Assembly: GCF_000949475.1 (NCBI RefSeq)
Contig: NZ_JRHC01000008.1
Coordinates: 124,001 to 188,000 of the forward strand
Length of the DNA stretch: 64,000 nucleotides
Source of the DNA: Draconibacterium sediminis
Lineage (GTDB): Bacteria; Bacteroidota; Bacteroidia; Bacteroidales; Prolixibacteraceae
Direction: 5' to 3'
Below the pieces are notes generated by a model. It saw only the letters and a program-made list of their open reading frames with translations. It was not told where the DNA came from and made no database searches. This document shows, piece after piece, positions 9,023 to 18,962 of this stretch (position 1 is its first letter; each line of letters starts with the position of its first letter). Made by a program: the position numbers and the translations under genes.

Positions 9023-11554
9023 ATGCGCACCAGCCTTTTTATTCTGTTTCTATTGTCGTTCCATTTTGTTTTTTCACAAAACCAAATTAAAAAATCACCC
9101 ACGCCCAATTGGGTTAATTCTATTTCGTTTGAAGACAAAGATGTAAATTCTGAAAATGGCGGATTTCAATACCTTCTGCTCGACTATCAGGACAATTTTC
9201 CGGAGGAGGCTTCCTATAAACATATTGCAATAAAACTGCTTAATTCAAATGGAATTCAATCTAACTCTGATGTATCAGTTGTATTCGATCCCTCTTATCA
9301 AAAAATATATTTCCATTCATTGCAAATCATCCGAAACGGAGAGGTTATCGATAAGCTAAATCTTAACAACTTTCAAATCATTCAAAGAGAAACCAGTCTC
9401 GACAGATCGTTGTATGACGGTTCCTTAACTGCTTACGTAAACCTTACGGATGTAAGAGAAAACGACATAATTGAATATTCCTACACAACAAAAGGATTCA
9501 ACCCGATTTACGATGGAAAAGTTTCCGGTACTGTTTACCACCAATATGCTATTCCTGTTAATCACATTTATACACGGTTGCTAACAGATAAACATGATCA
9601 TTTCGATTTTAAATTGTATAGCGATGCAAGTAACCCTGAAATTAAAGAATATTCGGGTATTCGCGAATACGTATGGAATGTGAATGCGCTGGATTTTAAA
9701 CTGTATGAGAATAATTCTCCGCCATGGATCGACATTCACAAAAAAGTATCGTTCACAACCATACGAAACTGGGAAGAAGTAGTAAACTGGGCACTACCCT
9801 TATATACCTACCCTAAGGAATCAGTAAAAGAAATAGCGCGTTCGATTCCGCAAAAGAAAGACACAAAAGCTACGATTACTTCGTACATCCGGTTTGTTCA
9901 AAATAAAATCCGGTACCTTGGATTCGAAGACGGAATCAATGCATTCAGGCCACACAGTCCTGAAAAGGTTTTTAACCAAAGATTTGGAGATTGTAAGGAT
10001 AAATCGCTGCTCTTGGTTTCGCTGCTTCGAAATATCGGCGTAGAAGCTTATCCGTGCCTGATAAATTCTTATTTAAAGGATTCCATATTTAGCGAACTCC
10101 CTTCAGTAAATGCATTTAACCACTGCATTGTAAATTTCAACTACGAGGGTAAAACCTATTTTGTCGATCCAACTATCTCTGATCAGGAAGGAGATCTGGA
10201 TAATTTATCGGTGCCTGACTATGGTTATGGGCTCTTGATTAAATCAAACGAAACAACACTTAAAGCCATTGCCCCTACCCCAAATCCGAGCGTTAAAGTA
10301 AAAGAAATAATAACCTTAGATTCAATTAACGGTAACGCCACCTTTTGGGTAACAACAACCTATACGGGTTCTAAAGCCGATGCAACCAGAAGTTACTTTA
10401 ATTCAAGCTCCAGAGAGTCGATAAAACAGGACTACACTGAATTCTATCGTTACCTGTATCCCAGAATTGAGACTGCCAACATAGTCGACATTATTGAAGA
10501 CGACAGCATCAAAAATACAGTTGTTGTGCGCGAAAGCTATACGATAAACAAGATATGGGAAGATGGAACTTCGGGCAATACCATTTATTGCGACATTTAC
10601 CCGATTGTACTCGAACCCTACATCGAATATACAAAAGCCACCAACCGCAAAATCCCTTATTACCTGGGAGACCCGTTCACGTATGAACAAACCACTGAAA
10701 TTAATATGCCAGAAACATGGAACGGAGATAACATGGAAATTTCGGTTGATGGTAAGTATATGAAATACTCGAATACGACTAATTGCAAGGGATCAAAGAT
10801 TACAGTAACACACGATTATGCGTTGCTTCAGTCTACTGTTCCGGGCGATTCAATTGAAACCTTTTTAAACCATATTGAAGAAATAAAAAACGAACTTCAT
10901 TATTACCTTACCTACGATCCTGATCGCGCCAAATTTAAAGTGAGCTGGATTTCTGTATTGCTGGTGTTACTTTCAGTCGGTTTAACCACTTCTTTGTCTG
11001 TATTTCTTTACAATCGTTATAATCCAGCTCCTCAGGAACCTGATACCAACAAAGCAATTGGGGGATGGATGGTTTTACCTTTAATCGGGTTATGTCTTAC
11101 TCCTTTTCTGCTTCTTTTTCAGATTTTCTCACAAGATTTCTTTAACCACAACATCTGGGTCGGCGTGTATAATGCAGAAACAGAGCTTCCTTCGACATTT
11201 TTATTTGTTCTTGGAGGAGAATTAATCTATAACGTATTTCAACTTACGTTTTCAATTTTTCTTATGGTTCTTTTTTTTAAGAAAAGAACCAGTCTCCCTC
11301 ATTTGATTTCTATTTTCTACATTATAATTTTGGTTGGTGCCGTAGGAGATTTTCTTGCACTAAAATTTTTACTTCCGGATTTATATGCACAATCCGATCC
11401 CGAAGAAAGCTTTAAACTGATTTTAAGAGCTTTTGTAGGAGCGGTAATATGGGTTCCGTATTTTCAAATTTCAGAACGCGTTAAAGAAACCTTTACTAAA
11501 ACAAGCAAAAACAAAACACGGGAACTAAGTACTGTACAAAATCAAACCATTTAA
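9023..11554 (+). CDS. Membrane-anchored DUF3857/transglutaminase-like protein with DUF2569 C-terminus
   Basis: The ATG at 9023 gives a signal peptide (MRTSLFILFLLSFHFVFSQ); an upstream in-frame ATG at 8999 adds eight residues and is less likely. The periplasmic part is a DUF3857 beta domain (about 40-210) followed by a transglutaminase-like fold with an intact triad: Cys324 in FGDCKDK, His367 in FNHC and Asp382 in FVDPT. One transmembrane helix follows around residue 640, then a C-terminal DUF2569-like four-helix membrane domain (IGGWMVLPLIGLCL). Total length is 843 residues. These proteins are common in Bacteroidota; a peptidase or cross-linking role is inferred only from the triad. The gene is monocistronic. 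Confidence 0.85.
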   Translation: MRTSLFILFLLSFHFVFSQNQIKKSPTPNWVNSISFEDKDVNSENGGFQYLLLDYQDNFPEEASYKHIAIKLLNSNGIQSNSDVSVVFDPSYQKIYFHSLQIIRNGEVIDKLNLNNFQIIQRETSLDRSLYDGSLTAYVNLTDVRENDIIEYSYTTKGFNPIYDGKVSGTVYHQYAIPVNHIYTRLLTDKHDHFDFKLYSDASNPEIKEYSGIREYVWNVNALDFKLYENNSPPWIDIHKKVSFTTIRNWEEVVNWALPLYTYPKESVKEIARSIPQKKDTKATITSYIRFVQNKIRYLGFEDGINAFRPHSPEKVFNQRFGDCKDKSLLLVSLLRNIGVEAYPCLINSYLKDSIFSELPSVNAFNHCIVNFNYEGKTYFVDPTISDQEGDLDNLSVPDYGYGLLIKSNETTLKAIAPTPNPSVKVKEIITLDSINGNATFWVTTTYTGSKADATRSYFNSSSRESIKQDYTEFYRYLYPRIETANIVDIIEDDSIKNTVVVRESYTINKIWEDGTSGNTIYCDIYPIVLEPYIEYTKATNRKIPYYLGDPFTYEQTTEINMPETWNGDNMEISVDGKYMKYSNTTNCKGSKITVTHDYALLQSTVPGDSIETFLNHIEEIKNELHYYLTYDPDRAKFKVSWISVLLVLLSVGLTTSLSVFLYNRYNPAPQEPDTNKAIGGWMVLPLIGLCLTPFLLLFQIFSQDFFNHNIWVGVYNAETELPSTFLFVLGGELIYNVFQLTFSIFLMVLFFKKRTSLPHLISIFYIIILVGAVGDFLALKFLLPDLYAQSDPEESFKLILRAFVGAVIWVPYFQISERVKETFTKTSKNKTRELSTVQNQTI

Positions 11555-11578
11555 AGCCTTTATCTTTGCAGGAAAGAC

Positions 11579-11609
11579 TTTAAACTCCGAACTTTTCATC
11601 GTACATTTG
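11579..11609 (+). promoter_or_regulatory. Promoter of prfB
   Basis: TTTA at 11579-11582, a 19-nt spacer and TACATTTG at 11602-11609 match the Bacteroidota TTTG-N19-TAnnTTTG arrangement, ending 23 nt before the prfB ATG. A second -7-like box, TATCTTTG, lies at 11561-11568. Confidence 0.55.
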
Positions 11610-11632
11610 CGTCCTATTAAAAAACGTAAACA

Positions 11633-12722
11633 ATGATTTTAAAGGAACAGGTAAAAGACCTTGTTGAGCGCCGGGATGCGCTGAGGAGGCATCTTTGACT
11701 ACGATGCAAAGTTAATTGAGCAGGAAGAAGAAGAATTAAAAACCCAGGATCCTGAATTCTGGAATAATCCCAAAGAAGCCGAAGCCCAAATGAAAAAGAT
11801 CCGCACTATAAAAGTGTGGACCGAAGGCTTTAAAAAAGTACACGAAGCCACCGAAGATTTCCTTGTGCTATACGAGTTTTTCGAGCTAGAAGAGGCCAGC
11901 GAAGAAGAAGTTGATAAGGCTTATACCGAAACGCTAACGCTAATTGAAGAGCTGGAAACACAAAATATGCTTCGTAACGAAGAAGACCGCCTGGGAGCCG
12001 TGTTACGCATAAATGCAGGTGCCGGCGGTACCGAAAGTAACGACTGGGCCGACATGCTGTTTCGGATGTACACGCGCTGGATTGAAAAGCAAGGCTACAA
12101 AATGAAAATCGCCGACATGCAGGGCGGCGACGAGGTGGGTATAAAAAGCTGCACCATCGAAATTGAAGGTGAATTTGCCTACGGATATCTGAAAAGCGAA
12201 AACGGGGTTCACCGCCTGGTTCGCTTGTCGCCATTTAATGCCCAAAACAAACGAATGACTTCATTCACTTCGGTGTATGTGGCACCACTGGTTGACGACA
12301 CCATCGAAATAGAGATCAATCCGGCAGATATTACCTGGGATACTTTCCGAAGCGGAGGTGCCGGCGGGCAGAACGTAAACAAAGTGGAAACCGGTGTACG
12401 GTTACGACACGCTCCTACCGGAATTACCATTGAAAATACCGAAAGCCGCTCGCAACTGGGTAACAAAGAAAATGCTTTAAGGCTTTTAAAATCGCAGCTT
12501 TACGAAATGGAACTGCGTAAACGCCACGAAAAAACCGCTGAGATAGAATCGGCGAAAAAGAAAATTGAATGGGGCTCACAAATCCGTTCGTATGTGCTGC
12601 AACCCTACAAAATGGTAAAAGACTTACGTACCAATTTTGAATCGGGAAATGTTAACGCAGTACTCGATGGCGAACTCGACGGATTTATCAAAGCCTATTT
12701 AATGGAATTTGGCGGGCAATAA
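11633..12722 (+). CDS. prfB: Peptide chain release factor 2, with programmed +1 frameshift
   Basis: RF2 releases peptides at UGA and UAA. The frame opened by the ATG at 11633 runs 21 codons to an in-frame TGA at 11696-11698. Shifting +1 at CTT|TGAC (11693-11699) continues through [11 protein letters not shown] into the 310-residue open frame seen from 11790, giving about 362 residues, normal for RF2. An internal Shine-Dalgarno-like AGGAGG (11684-11689) sits just before the slippery CTT, exactly the known RF2 autoregulatory device: low RF2 lets the ribosome pause at UGA and shift. The SPF anticodon-mimic tripeptide (RLSPFNAQ) and the catalytic GGQ ([10 protein letters not shown]) are present. 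This is a regulated frameshift, not a broken gene. Confidence 0.97.
11684..11699 (+). promoter_or_regulatory. RF2 programmed frameshift site
   Basis: AGGAGG, three bases, CTT, then TGA C: the internal SD element and the slippery leucine codon precede the weak UGA-C context. The spacing of three nucleotides between SD and CTT is that of the well-studied E. coli prfB site. Confidence 0.95.
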
Positions 12723-12821
12723 ATCGCCGAAAACCCGCTTTATTCTTGCTTTTTTCGCTGTCTTTTTACATCTTGTAAAGGTCGTCGTGTAATTTAATAA
12801 CCGTTCAATTCTTCATTCAAT

Positions 12822-14903
12822 ATGTACTCAAAAGAAAAGTTCATAAACCGCGAAATAAGTTGGTTATCGTTTAACGAAAGAGTGCTTCAGGAAGCTCAGG
12901 ATCCGGAAACACCGCTTTTCGAACGTATTCGTTTTATCGGAATTTTCTCGAATAACCTCGATGAATTTTTCAGAGTGCGCGTGGCAGCTGTCCGACGGAT
13001 GGTTGCGCTTGGCCGTGATGAAGAAAACCTTCTGGGAGAGATGACGCCGGAAGAATTGCACAACAAAATACAGGAGATTGTATATGAACAGCAAAATAAG
13101 GTTCAGGAGATTTATGCCAATATTCTGGAAGAGCTGGAAGAGAACAATATCTTCATCATTGAAGAAAAGGACCTGACAGAAAAACAAGGCGAGTTTGTGC
13201 GTAATTACTTTTACGATAAAGTATTGCCCAACCTGGTGCCAATAATGCTGAGCAAAAAGAATAAGTTCCCTTATTTGCGTGATCGCTCGGTTTACCTGGC
13301 CGTTAAGCTTTGGAAAAAGGAAGACCCTGAAGATCTGGCCTATTCTCTGATCCGAATTCCGGGCCGCTCGGTACCGCGTTTTTTGGTGCTGCCTGAGGAG
13401 AATGGCAAACAGTTCGTACTTTATCTCGACGATATTATTCGTTTCTGCATGGCCGACATTTTCTTCTATTTTGATTACGACATGTATGGGGCTTATACCA
13501 TAAAAATTACGCGCGATGCTGAGTTGGACCTCGACGATGACATCTCTAAAAGTTTTGTGGAAAAAATGAGCCACAGCCTGAAAAAGCGTAAAAAAGGAAA
13601 GCCGGTTCGTTTACTTTACGACCGGGAAATGCCCGATGATCTGCTCGATTTTTTACTAAAAAAAATGAGGTTGGCAAAAAGTGATGCAGTCCCGGGTGGC
13701 CGGTACCACAATCATAAGGACTTTATGAATTTTCCCGAGATCGGCAAAAAAGAACATTACTATACCAACCTGCCTCCTTCCCGCCACAAAGACCTGCCTC
13801 CTTTTACCAGTATCCTGAAAATGATGCGCCAAAAGGATATTCTGTTGCATTTCCCATACCACACCTTTAATCATGTTCTCGATTTTCTGCGCGAAGCAGC
13901 AATCGATCCTCAGGTGAAAGAAATAGGACTTACGATTTATCGTGTTGCCGCCGACTCGAAAGTTGTGAATGCACTATTAAACGCCGTAAGAAACGGGAAA
14001 AAGGTTACCGTAGTTGTGGAGCTTCAGGCACGTTTCGACGAAGAGGCGAATATACTCTGGTCCAACAAGCTACAGGAAGAAGGCGCCAATGTAATAAACG
14101 GTGTTCCCGGGATGAAAGTACACAGCAAGTTGGTGTGGGTTCAGCGAAAAGAAGAGGGTAAAATGCGTAACTACGCGTACATTGGCACAGGGAACTTCCA
14201 CGAAGGGACAGCAAGGGTTTATACCGATAAAGGCTTGCTTACAGCCGATTCGCGACTGGCTGACGAAGTGGAAAAAGTATTTATGTTTTTCAAACAAAAC
14301 TACCTGCATTTCGGGTATGAGCACCTGGTAGTAAGTCCGTTCTCGATGCGCAAACACTTTGTAAAAAATATAAATCGTGAAATAGAGCTGGCCAAACAGG
14401 GAAAACCTGCGTGGATGATCCTGAAAATGAATAGCCTTATTGATCCGGGAATGATGATTAAGCTGTACGAAGCTTCCCAGGCCGGTGTTAAAATACAGCT
14501 GATTATACGTGGCATTTTCGGAATGCAGATAGGATTGGATGGCTACAGCGAAAATATAACCGCCATTAGCATTGTGGATAAATACCTTGAACACACACGA
14601 CTGTTCTTGTTTGGTGCCGATGGCGAAGAAAAAATGTACATCTCATCAGCCGACTGGATGTCGCGCAATCTGAACCGAAGAATAGAGGTGGCCTGCCCTA
14701 TTTACAACGAGTCGATTAAAGCGGAATTAAAAGAACAACTACTCATTCAGTTAAAAGATAATTCAAAAGCCCGGATACTCGATCCGAAACTATTAAACAC
14801 TTACTCCGACGGAGAAACAGATAAAAAATACCGGGCGCAGGAGGACTTCTACAATTACATTAAATCGATCTCAGAAACAGAAACAGAAACAGAAAATAAT
14901 TAA
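12822..14903 (+). CDS. ppk1: Polyphosphate kinase 1
   Basis: PPK1 reversibly polymerises the gamma-phosphate of ATP into inorganic polyphosphate. At 693 residues it has the family's four-part layout: N-terminal helical domain (INREISWLSFNERVLQEA), head domain, and two phospholipase-D-like catalytic domains. These include the conserved VVELQARFDEEANI stretch and the VHSKLVW histidine motif, with a second histidine motif near YLEHTRLFLFG. The C-terminus ends in a short Glu/Thr repeat (SETETETE). The ATG at 12822 gives the standard start. The ArsC-like gene follows 14 nt after the stop, so the two are probably co-transcribed. No exopolyphosphatase is adjacent. Confidence 0.96.
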   Translation: MYSKEKFINREISWLSFNERVLQEAQDPETPLFERIRFIGIFSNNLDEFFRVRVAAVRRMVALGRDEENLLGEMTPEELHNKIQEIVYEQQNKVQEIYANILEELEENNIFIIEEKDLTEKQGEFVRNYFYDKVLPNLVPIMLSKKNKFPYLRDRSVYLAVKLWKKEDPEDLAYSLIRIPGRSVPRFLVLPEENGKQFVLYLDDIIRFCMADIFFYFDYDMYGAYTIKITRDAELDLDDDISKSFVEKMSHSLKKRKKGKPVRLLYDREMPDDLLDFLLKKMRLAKSDAVPGGRYHNHKDFMNFPEIGKKEHYYTNLPPSRHKDLPPFTSILKMMRQKDILLHFPYHTFNHVLDFLREAAIDPQVKEIGLTIYRVAADSKVVNALLNAVRNGKKVTVVVELQARFDEEANILWSNKLQEEGANVINGVPGMKVHSKLVWVQRKEEGKMRNYAYIGTGNFHEGTARVYTDKGLLTADSRLADEVEKVFMFFKQNYLHFGYEHLVVSPFSMRKHFVKNINREIELAKQGKPAWMILKMNSLIDPGMMIKLYEASQAGVKIQLIIRGIFGMQIGLDGYSENITAISIVDKYLEHTRLFLFGADGEEKMYISSADWMSRNLNRRIEVACPIYNESIKAELKEQLLIQLKDNSKARILDPKLLNTYSDGETDKKYRAQEDFYNYIKSISETETETENN

Positions 14904-14917
14904 ATACAGAATAAAAC

Positions 14918-15256
14918 ATGAAAATATATCACAATCCACGCTGCTCGAAAAGCCGAAAAGGGCTGCAATACCTTGAAGACAAAGGTTGTAATTTTGAAGT
15001 TGTAAGCTACCTGACTGATGGCTTAAACGAAAAAGAACTTACGGAGCTGATTGCCAAAACCGGCAAAAAACCTTTTGACTTTGTTCGTCAGCACGAAAAA
15101 GACTACAAAGAGCAATACAAAGGAAAAGTATTGAGCGACGAAGAATGGATAAAGGTACTGGTCGAAAATCCGAAACTTCTGCACCGCCCTATCGTGGTAA
15201 ATGGCGATAAGGCAGTGTTGGGAAATCCACCTGAAAATATTGACGAGATTCTATAA
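14918..15256 (+). CDS. ArsC/Spx-family thioredoxin-fold protein
   Basis: This 112-residue protein has a thioredoxin-like fold of the ArsC family: KIYHNPRCSKSRKGLQYLEDKG contains the catalytic Cys at residue 8, as in glutaredoxin-coupled arsenate reductases. The C-terminal part (HRPIVVNGDKAVLGNPPENI) is also typical. Arsenate reduction is possible, but no arsR, acr3 or arsB gene is present, so it may instead be a general YffB-like reductase. It lies 14 nt downstream of ppk1, a link that suggests co-expression but no clear joint function. Confidence 0.82.
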   Translation: MKIYHNPRCSKSRKGLQYLEDKGCNFEVVSYLTDGLNEKELTELIAKTGKKPFDFVRQHEKDYKEQYKGKVLSDEEWIKVLVENPKLLHRPIVVNGDKAVLGNPPENIDEIL

Positions 15257-15311
15257 AAAACAAAGCGATACGCGCTTAATGGTTCTAACCGCTTAGCGCT
15301 TTATCCCACAA

Positions 15312-15346
15312 AAAAGAGGCTGCCCAATTTCGGACAGCCTCTTTTC
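15312..15346. terminator. Bidirectional terminator between the ArsC-like gene and sucD
   Basis: An 11-bp stem, AAAAGAGGCTG (15312-15322) with CAGCCTCTTTT (15335-15345), has a 12-nt loop and A- and T-runs on either side. It separates two convergent transcripts. Confidence 0.88.
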
Positions 15347-15364
15347 TATTTTTCAAACCGGATA

Positions 15365-16237
15365 TTACAATCCCAACTTTTCTTTTACTAATCCGGGAAT
15401 ATCCCGTGGCTCTTTTGCCACCGGAACATCTGCAGCTTTAAAAGCTTTAATCTTTTCTTCCGCAGTTCCCGATCCACTTGAAATAATAGCACCGGCGTGT
15501 CCCATACGTTTTCCCGGAGGTGCTGACTGCCCTGCAATAAACGCAACCACAGGTTTAGTCATTTTCTCCTTGATAAAACGGGCTGCCTGCTCTTCCGCAT
15601 CACCGCCGATTTCACCAATTAAAACTACGGCTTCGGTTGCCGGATCGTTTTCGTACATCTCCAGCAAATCGATAAAATATAAACCTGAAACGGCATCGCC
15701 ACCAATTCCTACACAGGTAGTTTGGCCCAGCCCGCTTTCAGTCAACATATTTACCACTTCGTAGGTTAACGTTCCTGAACGCGAGATTAAACCAACGTTT
15801 CCTTTTTTAAAGATCATTGCCGGAAGAATACCGATCAAACACTCCTCAGGAGTAATTAATCCAGGACAGTTGGCACCAATCAGTTTTGTACCGTGTTTCT
15901 TTAAAACCGGAGTTACTTTAATCATGTCCTGAACCGGAACATGTTCGGTAATACAAACCACCAACTCTATACCTGCATAGCTGGCTTCCATAATGGCGTC
16001 GGCTGCAAAAGCCGCCGGCACAAATATTACCGATGCATTGGCGCCTGTTGCTTTAACGGCATCTTCAACACTGTTAAAAACCGGTACACCTTCCACTTCC
16101 TGACCGGCTTTACCGGGAGAAGTTCCACCAACAACATTGGTTCCGTATGCTTTCATCTTTTCGGTATGGAAAGCTCCGTCGCGACCGGTAATTCCCTGTA
16201 CGATTACTTTTGTATCTTTATTTATAAGTATGCTCAT
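15365..16237 (-). CDS. sucD: Succinyl-CoA synthetase subunit alpha
   Basis: With SucC it interconverts succinyl-CoA and succinate, making ATP or GTP. The 290-residue subunit has the CoA-binding Rossmann start ([17 protein letters not shown]) and the active-site phosphohistidine region near GHAGAII at about residue 246, plus GANCPGLI and SRSGTLTYE. It follows sucC by 32 nt on the same strand, the standard sucCD operon but with no other TCA genes. The end is marked by a bidirectional terminator. Confidence 0.97.
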   Translation of the reverse strand: MSILINKDTKVIVQGITGRDGAFHTEKMKAYGTNVVGGTSPGKAGQEVEGVPVFNSVEDAVKATGANASVIFVPAAFAADAIMEASYAGIELVVCITEHVPVQDMIKVTPVLKKHGTKLIGANCPGLITPEECLIGILPAMIFKKGNVGLISRSGTLTYEVVNMLTESGLGQTTCVGIGGDAVSGLYFIDLLEMYENDPATEAVVLIGEIGGDAEEQAARFIKEKMTKPVVAFIAGQSAPPGKRMGHAGAIISSGSGTAEEKIKAFKAADVPVAKEPRDIPGLVKEKLGL

Positions 16238-16269
16238 TACTTTTTCACTTTTTACTTTAAACTTCTGCC

Positions 16270-17403
16270 TTACTTTTTACTTAACTCAATTGCTGTTTGA
16301 GCCGCTTCGCGCATGGTTTCAACAACCGGCAATCCTGTTTGCTTTATAATTTCCAAACCTTCTTTGGCATTGGTTCCCGACAAACGAATTACAATAGGCA
16401 CATTGGTTTTTATCTGATCGAGTGCGATTACCAAACCGCGGGCTACATCATCGCAACGGGTAATACCACCAAAAATGTTGATCATAACCGATTTCACATT
16501 CTGGTCGCTCAGCAAAATATTCATGGCATCCACCACTTTTTGCGGATTCGATGAACCACCAATATCTAGGAAGTTGGCAGGTTCGCCGCCATACAGTTTA
16601 ATCATATCCATGGTAGCCATTGCCAAACCGGCACCGTTTACCATACAACCAATATTTCCATCGAGTTTAATGTACGAAAGACCTTTGGCATTTGCTTCAA
16701 TCTCTTTCAACTCATCTTTATCGGCCTCGCGCATGCTCAAAATTTCTTTCTGGCGATACAAGGCATTGTCATCAAAATTCATTTTACCGTCGATTGCCAG
16801 AACCTGTTTATCGGGCGTAAGAACAAGTGGATTTATCTCTGCCAACGAAGAGTCGGTTTCGATATACAAGCGGTAAAGTTTTACCAAAATATTGGCACAC
16901 TGGCGGATTTCTTTTGGATCGCTAAATAGTTGAATGGCAATTTTACGTGCCTGCCAGGGCATTAATCCCATCGATGGATCGATAGGCATTTTAATGATTT
17001 TCTCCGGCGAAACTTTGGCCACTTCTTCAATTTCAACACCACCTTCGGCACTTGCCATAAGCGTTACCGACTTACTGTTCCGGTCGTTGATCAGACCAAC
17101 ATAAAATTCCTTTTCAATATCAACAGCATCGGCAACCAAAACCTTTTCAACCGTAATGCCTTTAATTTCCATTCCTAGAATTTGCTCGGCTTTTTCAACG
17201 GCCTCGGCTTTTGTATTCGCCAACTTTACACCACCGGCTTTTCCGCGTCCACCAACGTGTACCTGCGCCTTTATAACACGCAGCTTGTCTTTGTCCGACA
17301 CATTTTGTTTTACCTCATCAACCGTATGGCAAACAACACCTTCCGGCACAGGAATCCCGTACTTCCTGAATAAATTTCGGGCTTGATATTCATGAATTTT
17401 CAT
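16270..17403 (-). CDS. sucC: ADP-forming succinyl-CoA synthetase subunit beta
   Basis: The ATP-grasp subunit begins [20 protein letters not shown] when started at 17403; the open frame extends ten codons further upstream, but that is not the family start. Length is 377 residues. The N-terminal ATP-grasp ([18 protein letters not shown]) binds the nucleotide, and the C-terminal ligase domain holds [13 protein letters not shown] and [10 protein letters not shown]. Nucleotide preference (ATP or GTP) cannot be decided safely by eye. It is the first gene of the sucCD operon, divergent from the SIS-domain isomerase gene. Confidence 0.96.
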   Translation of the reverse strand: MKIHEYQARNLFRKYGIPVPEGVVCHTVDEVKQNVSDKDKLRVIKAQVHVGGRGKAGGVKLANTKAEAVEKAEQILGMEIKGITVEKVLVADAVDIEKEFYVGLINDRNSKSVTLMASAEGGVEIEEVAKVSPEKIIKMPIDPSMGLMPWQARKIAIQLFSDPKEIRQCANILVKLYRLYIETDSSLAEINPLVLTPDKQVLAIDGKMNFDDNALYRQKEILSMREADKDELKEIEANAKGLSYIKLDGNIGCMVNGAGLAMATMDMIKLYGGEPANFLDIGGSSNPQKVVDAMNILLSDQNVKSVMINIFGGITRCDDVARGLVIALDQIKTNVPIVIRLSGTNAKEGLEIIKQTGLPVVETMREAAQTAIELSKK

Positions 17404-17661
17404 ATATATTAATTGTTTGTCGTCGAAAGCCAACTATAACCTGACCAGGAGCAAAAACATGGTTAAAGCGCTAGTTCTTTTCTAATTGACTTTCAGTTTT
17501 TAAAAATTAATGTTAAATGTAACGATTATTTAACCGCTAAACCCTTCATTTTGTTTTGAATTTTTATGACTTACAACACATTTTTTTTGTAACCAAAATC
17601 ACTTGATTGTAAAATTCTGCTAAAACAGAAATGCTGTACTGAGCTACTTCTTTTTTTTCAG

Positions 17662-17669
17662 TAGATTTG
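17662..17669 (+). promoter_or_regulatory. Candidate -7 element before the KdsD-like gene
   Basis: TAGATTTG, 20 nt before the ATG at 17690, fits TAnnTTTG. No TTTG is seen 19 nt upstream. The rest of the 286-nt divergent region with sucC holds nothing else recognisable. Confidence 0.42.
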
Positions 17670-17689
17670 CAGCACTTAAACAGATTACA

Positions 17690-18316
17690 ATGAAGGAAGC
17701 AATCAGACAAGTTATTGAACACGAAGCAAAAGCCATTCAGGCTATTCCGGTAGAAGACGGGATGCTTGATGCTATTGAATTGATACACCGCCAGGTACAC
17801 CAAAAGAATGGAAAACTGGTAACCAGCGGCATGGGAAAAGCCGGGCAAATTGCAGCCAATATTGCAACTACATTTAGCTCAACCGGAACACCGGCGGTTT
17901 TTCTACATCCCAGCGAATCGCAACATGGCGACCTGGGTGTGCTACAACAAAACGATGTTTTACTGGTGATCTCCAACTCAGGAAAAACACGCGAAATTAT
18001 TGAGTTGATTGAGCTGGCAGAAAATTTATATGCCGGGCTTCCGCTGATCGTAATTTCGAGTAACCCGGAAGGTGTGCTGGCAAAAGCTGCCGATGCTTTT
18101 ATTTATACCGGAAACCCACAGGAAGTTTGCCCGCTGGGACTTTCACCTACTACATCAACCACGGTAATGACCGTTATTGGCGATGCGCTGGTGGTATCGA
18201 TGATGAACAAAATTGGTTTTTCAAACGAAGATTATGCCAAACGCCACCACGGAGGATATTTGGGAAGCAAATCGCGTTTACAGGCCGAGAGCGAGAGAAG
18301 GATTGATGTAGATTGA
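17690..18316 (+). CDS. SIS-domain sugar-phosphate isomerase, KdsD-like without CBS domains
   Basis: The 208-residue protein is one SIS domain: LVTSGMGKAGQIAANIATTFSSTGTPAVFLHPSES with the following HGDLG, ISNSGKTREI and LGLSPTTSTT is the arabinose-5-phosphate isomerase pattern. The KdsD family converts ribulose-5-phosphate to arabinose-5-phosphate, the first step to Kdo in lipopolysaccharide. Usual KdsD proteins are about 320 residues with two C-terminal CBS domains; here they are absent and the protein ends shortly after KRHHGGYLG. CBS-less versions are known in Bacteroides. No other Kdo genes are adjacent. The isochorismatase-like gene follows 46 nt later. Confidence 0.85.
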   Translation: MKEAIRQVIEHEAKAIQAIPVEDGMLDAIELIHRQVHQKNGKLVTSGMGKAGQIAANIATTFSSTGTPAVFLHPSESQHGDLGVLQQNDVLLVISNSGKTREIIELIELAENLYAGLPLIVISSNPEGVLAKAADAFIYTGNPQEVCPLGLSPTTSTTVMTVIGDALVVSMMNKIGFSNEDYAKRHHGGYLGSKSRLQAESERRIDVD

Positions 18317-18362
18317 TAGACGATTGAATTAGATTGAAAAGATTTATAACCCGAGATTGAAG

Positions 18363-18905
18363 ATGAGAATTACAAAAGAAAATACGGTTGGACTGGTTAT
18401 CGATATTCAGGAGCGGCTGATTGCTGCCATGAACGAAAAAGAAACACTGTTAAAAAATTGCGAAACACTAACACAGGGCTTGAAAGAGCTGGAAGTGCCA
18501 ATGTTGGTATCGCAGCAATACACAAAAGGCCTGGGTGAAACAGTACCCGAAATTCAGGCTGCTTTTGATGAATTCAGCTACTTTGAAAAGAAAGACTTTA
18601 GCTGCTACGATGTTCCTGAAATTGCTGAAAAATTAAAAGAGCTGAACGCTAAAAATATCATCATTTGCGGAATTGAATCGCACGTGTGTGTGTTGCAAAC
18701 TGCTGTTGATTTAAAAGCCGCCGGTTTAAATCCGATCGTAGTTATGGATTGTGTTTCATCGCGCACTGCTGCGAATGTTGAATTGGCAAAAGAGCGTTTC
18801 CGTTTCGAAGGAATTATGATGAGCTCATACGAATCGATCTTGTTTGAATTAACAGCTTCAGCCGGCGATCCTTCGTTCCGCGCCATTTCAAAACTCGTAA
18901 AATAA
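18363..18905 (+). CDS. Isochorismatase-like cysteine hydrolase
   Basis: A 180-residue cysteine hydrolase of the isochorismatase/nicotinamidase superfamily. Catalytic Asp is in GLVIDIQERL, Lys in the FEKKDFSCY region, and the nucleophile Cys in GIESHVCVLQTA. It resembles YcaC-type hydrolases, whose substrates are mostly unknown. I chose the ATG at 18363; a TTG two codons upstream also keeps the frame open. It probably forms a unit with the SIS isomerase upstream and the MBL gene 57 nt downstream, but the three have no obvious common pathway. Confidence 0.85.
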   Translation: MRITKENTVGLVIDIQERLIAAMNEKETLLKNCETLTQGLKELEVPMLVSQQYTKGLGETVPEIQAAFDEFSYFEKKDFSCYDVPEIAEKLKELNAKNIIICGIESHVCVLQTAVDLKAAGLNPIVVMDCVSSRTAANVELAKERFRFEGIMMSSYESILFELTASAGDPSFRAISKLVK

Positions 18906-18962
18906 AAAACACCATAGTCATTGCCTGCAAATAATGCAGGCGATGACAATTAACAAAACAAT

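Noticed and set aside
11633..11700. prfB appears broken by an early TGA
   Set aside because: The TGA is part of the conserved CTT-TGAC slippery site with an internal AGGAGG; this is the normal RF2 autoregulatory frameshift.
16270..17433. Longer N-terminus for sucC starting at 17433
   Set aside because: The extra residues (MAFDDKQLIY) do not match the family, whereas MKIHEYQ at 17403 does.
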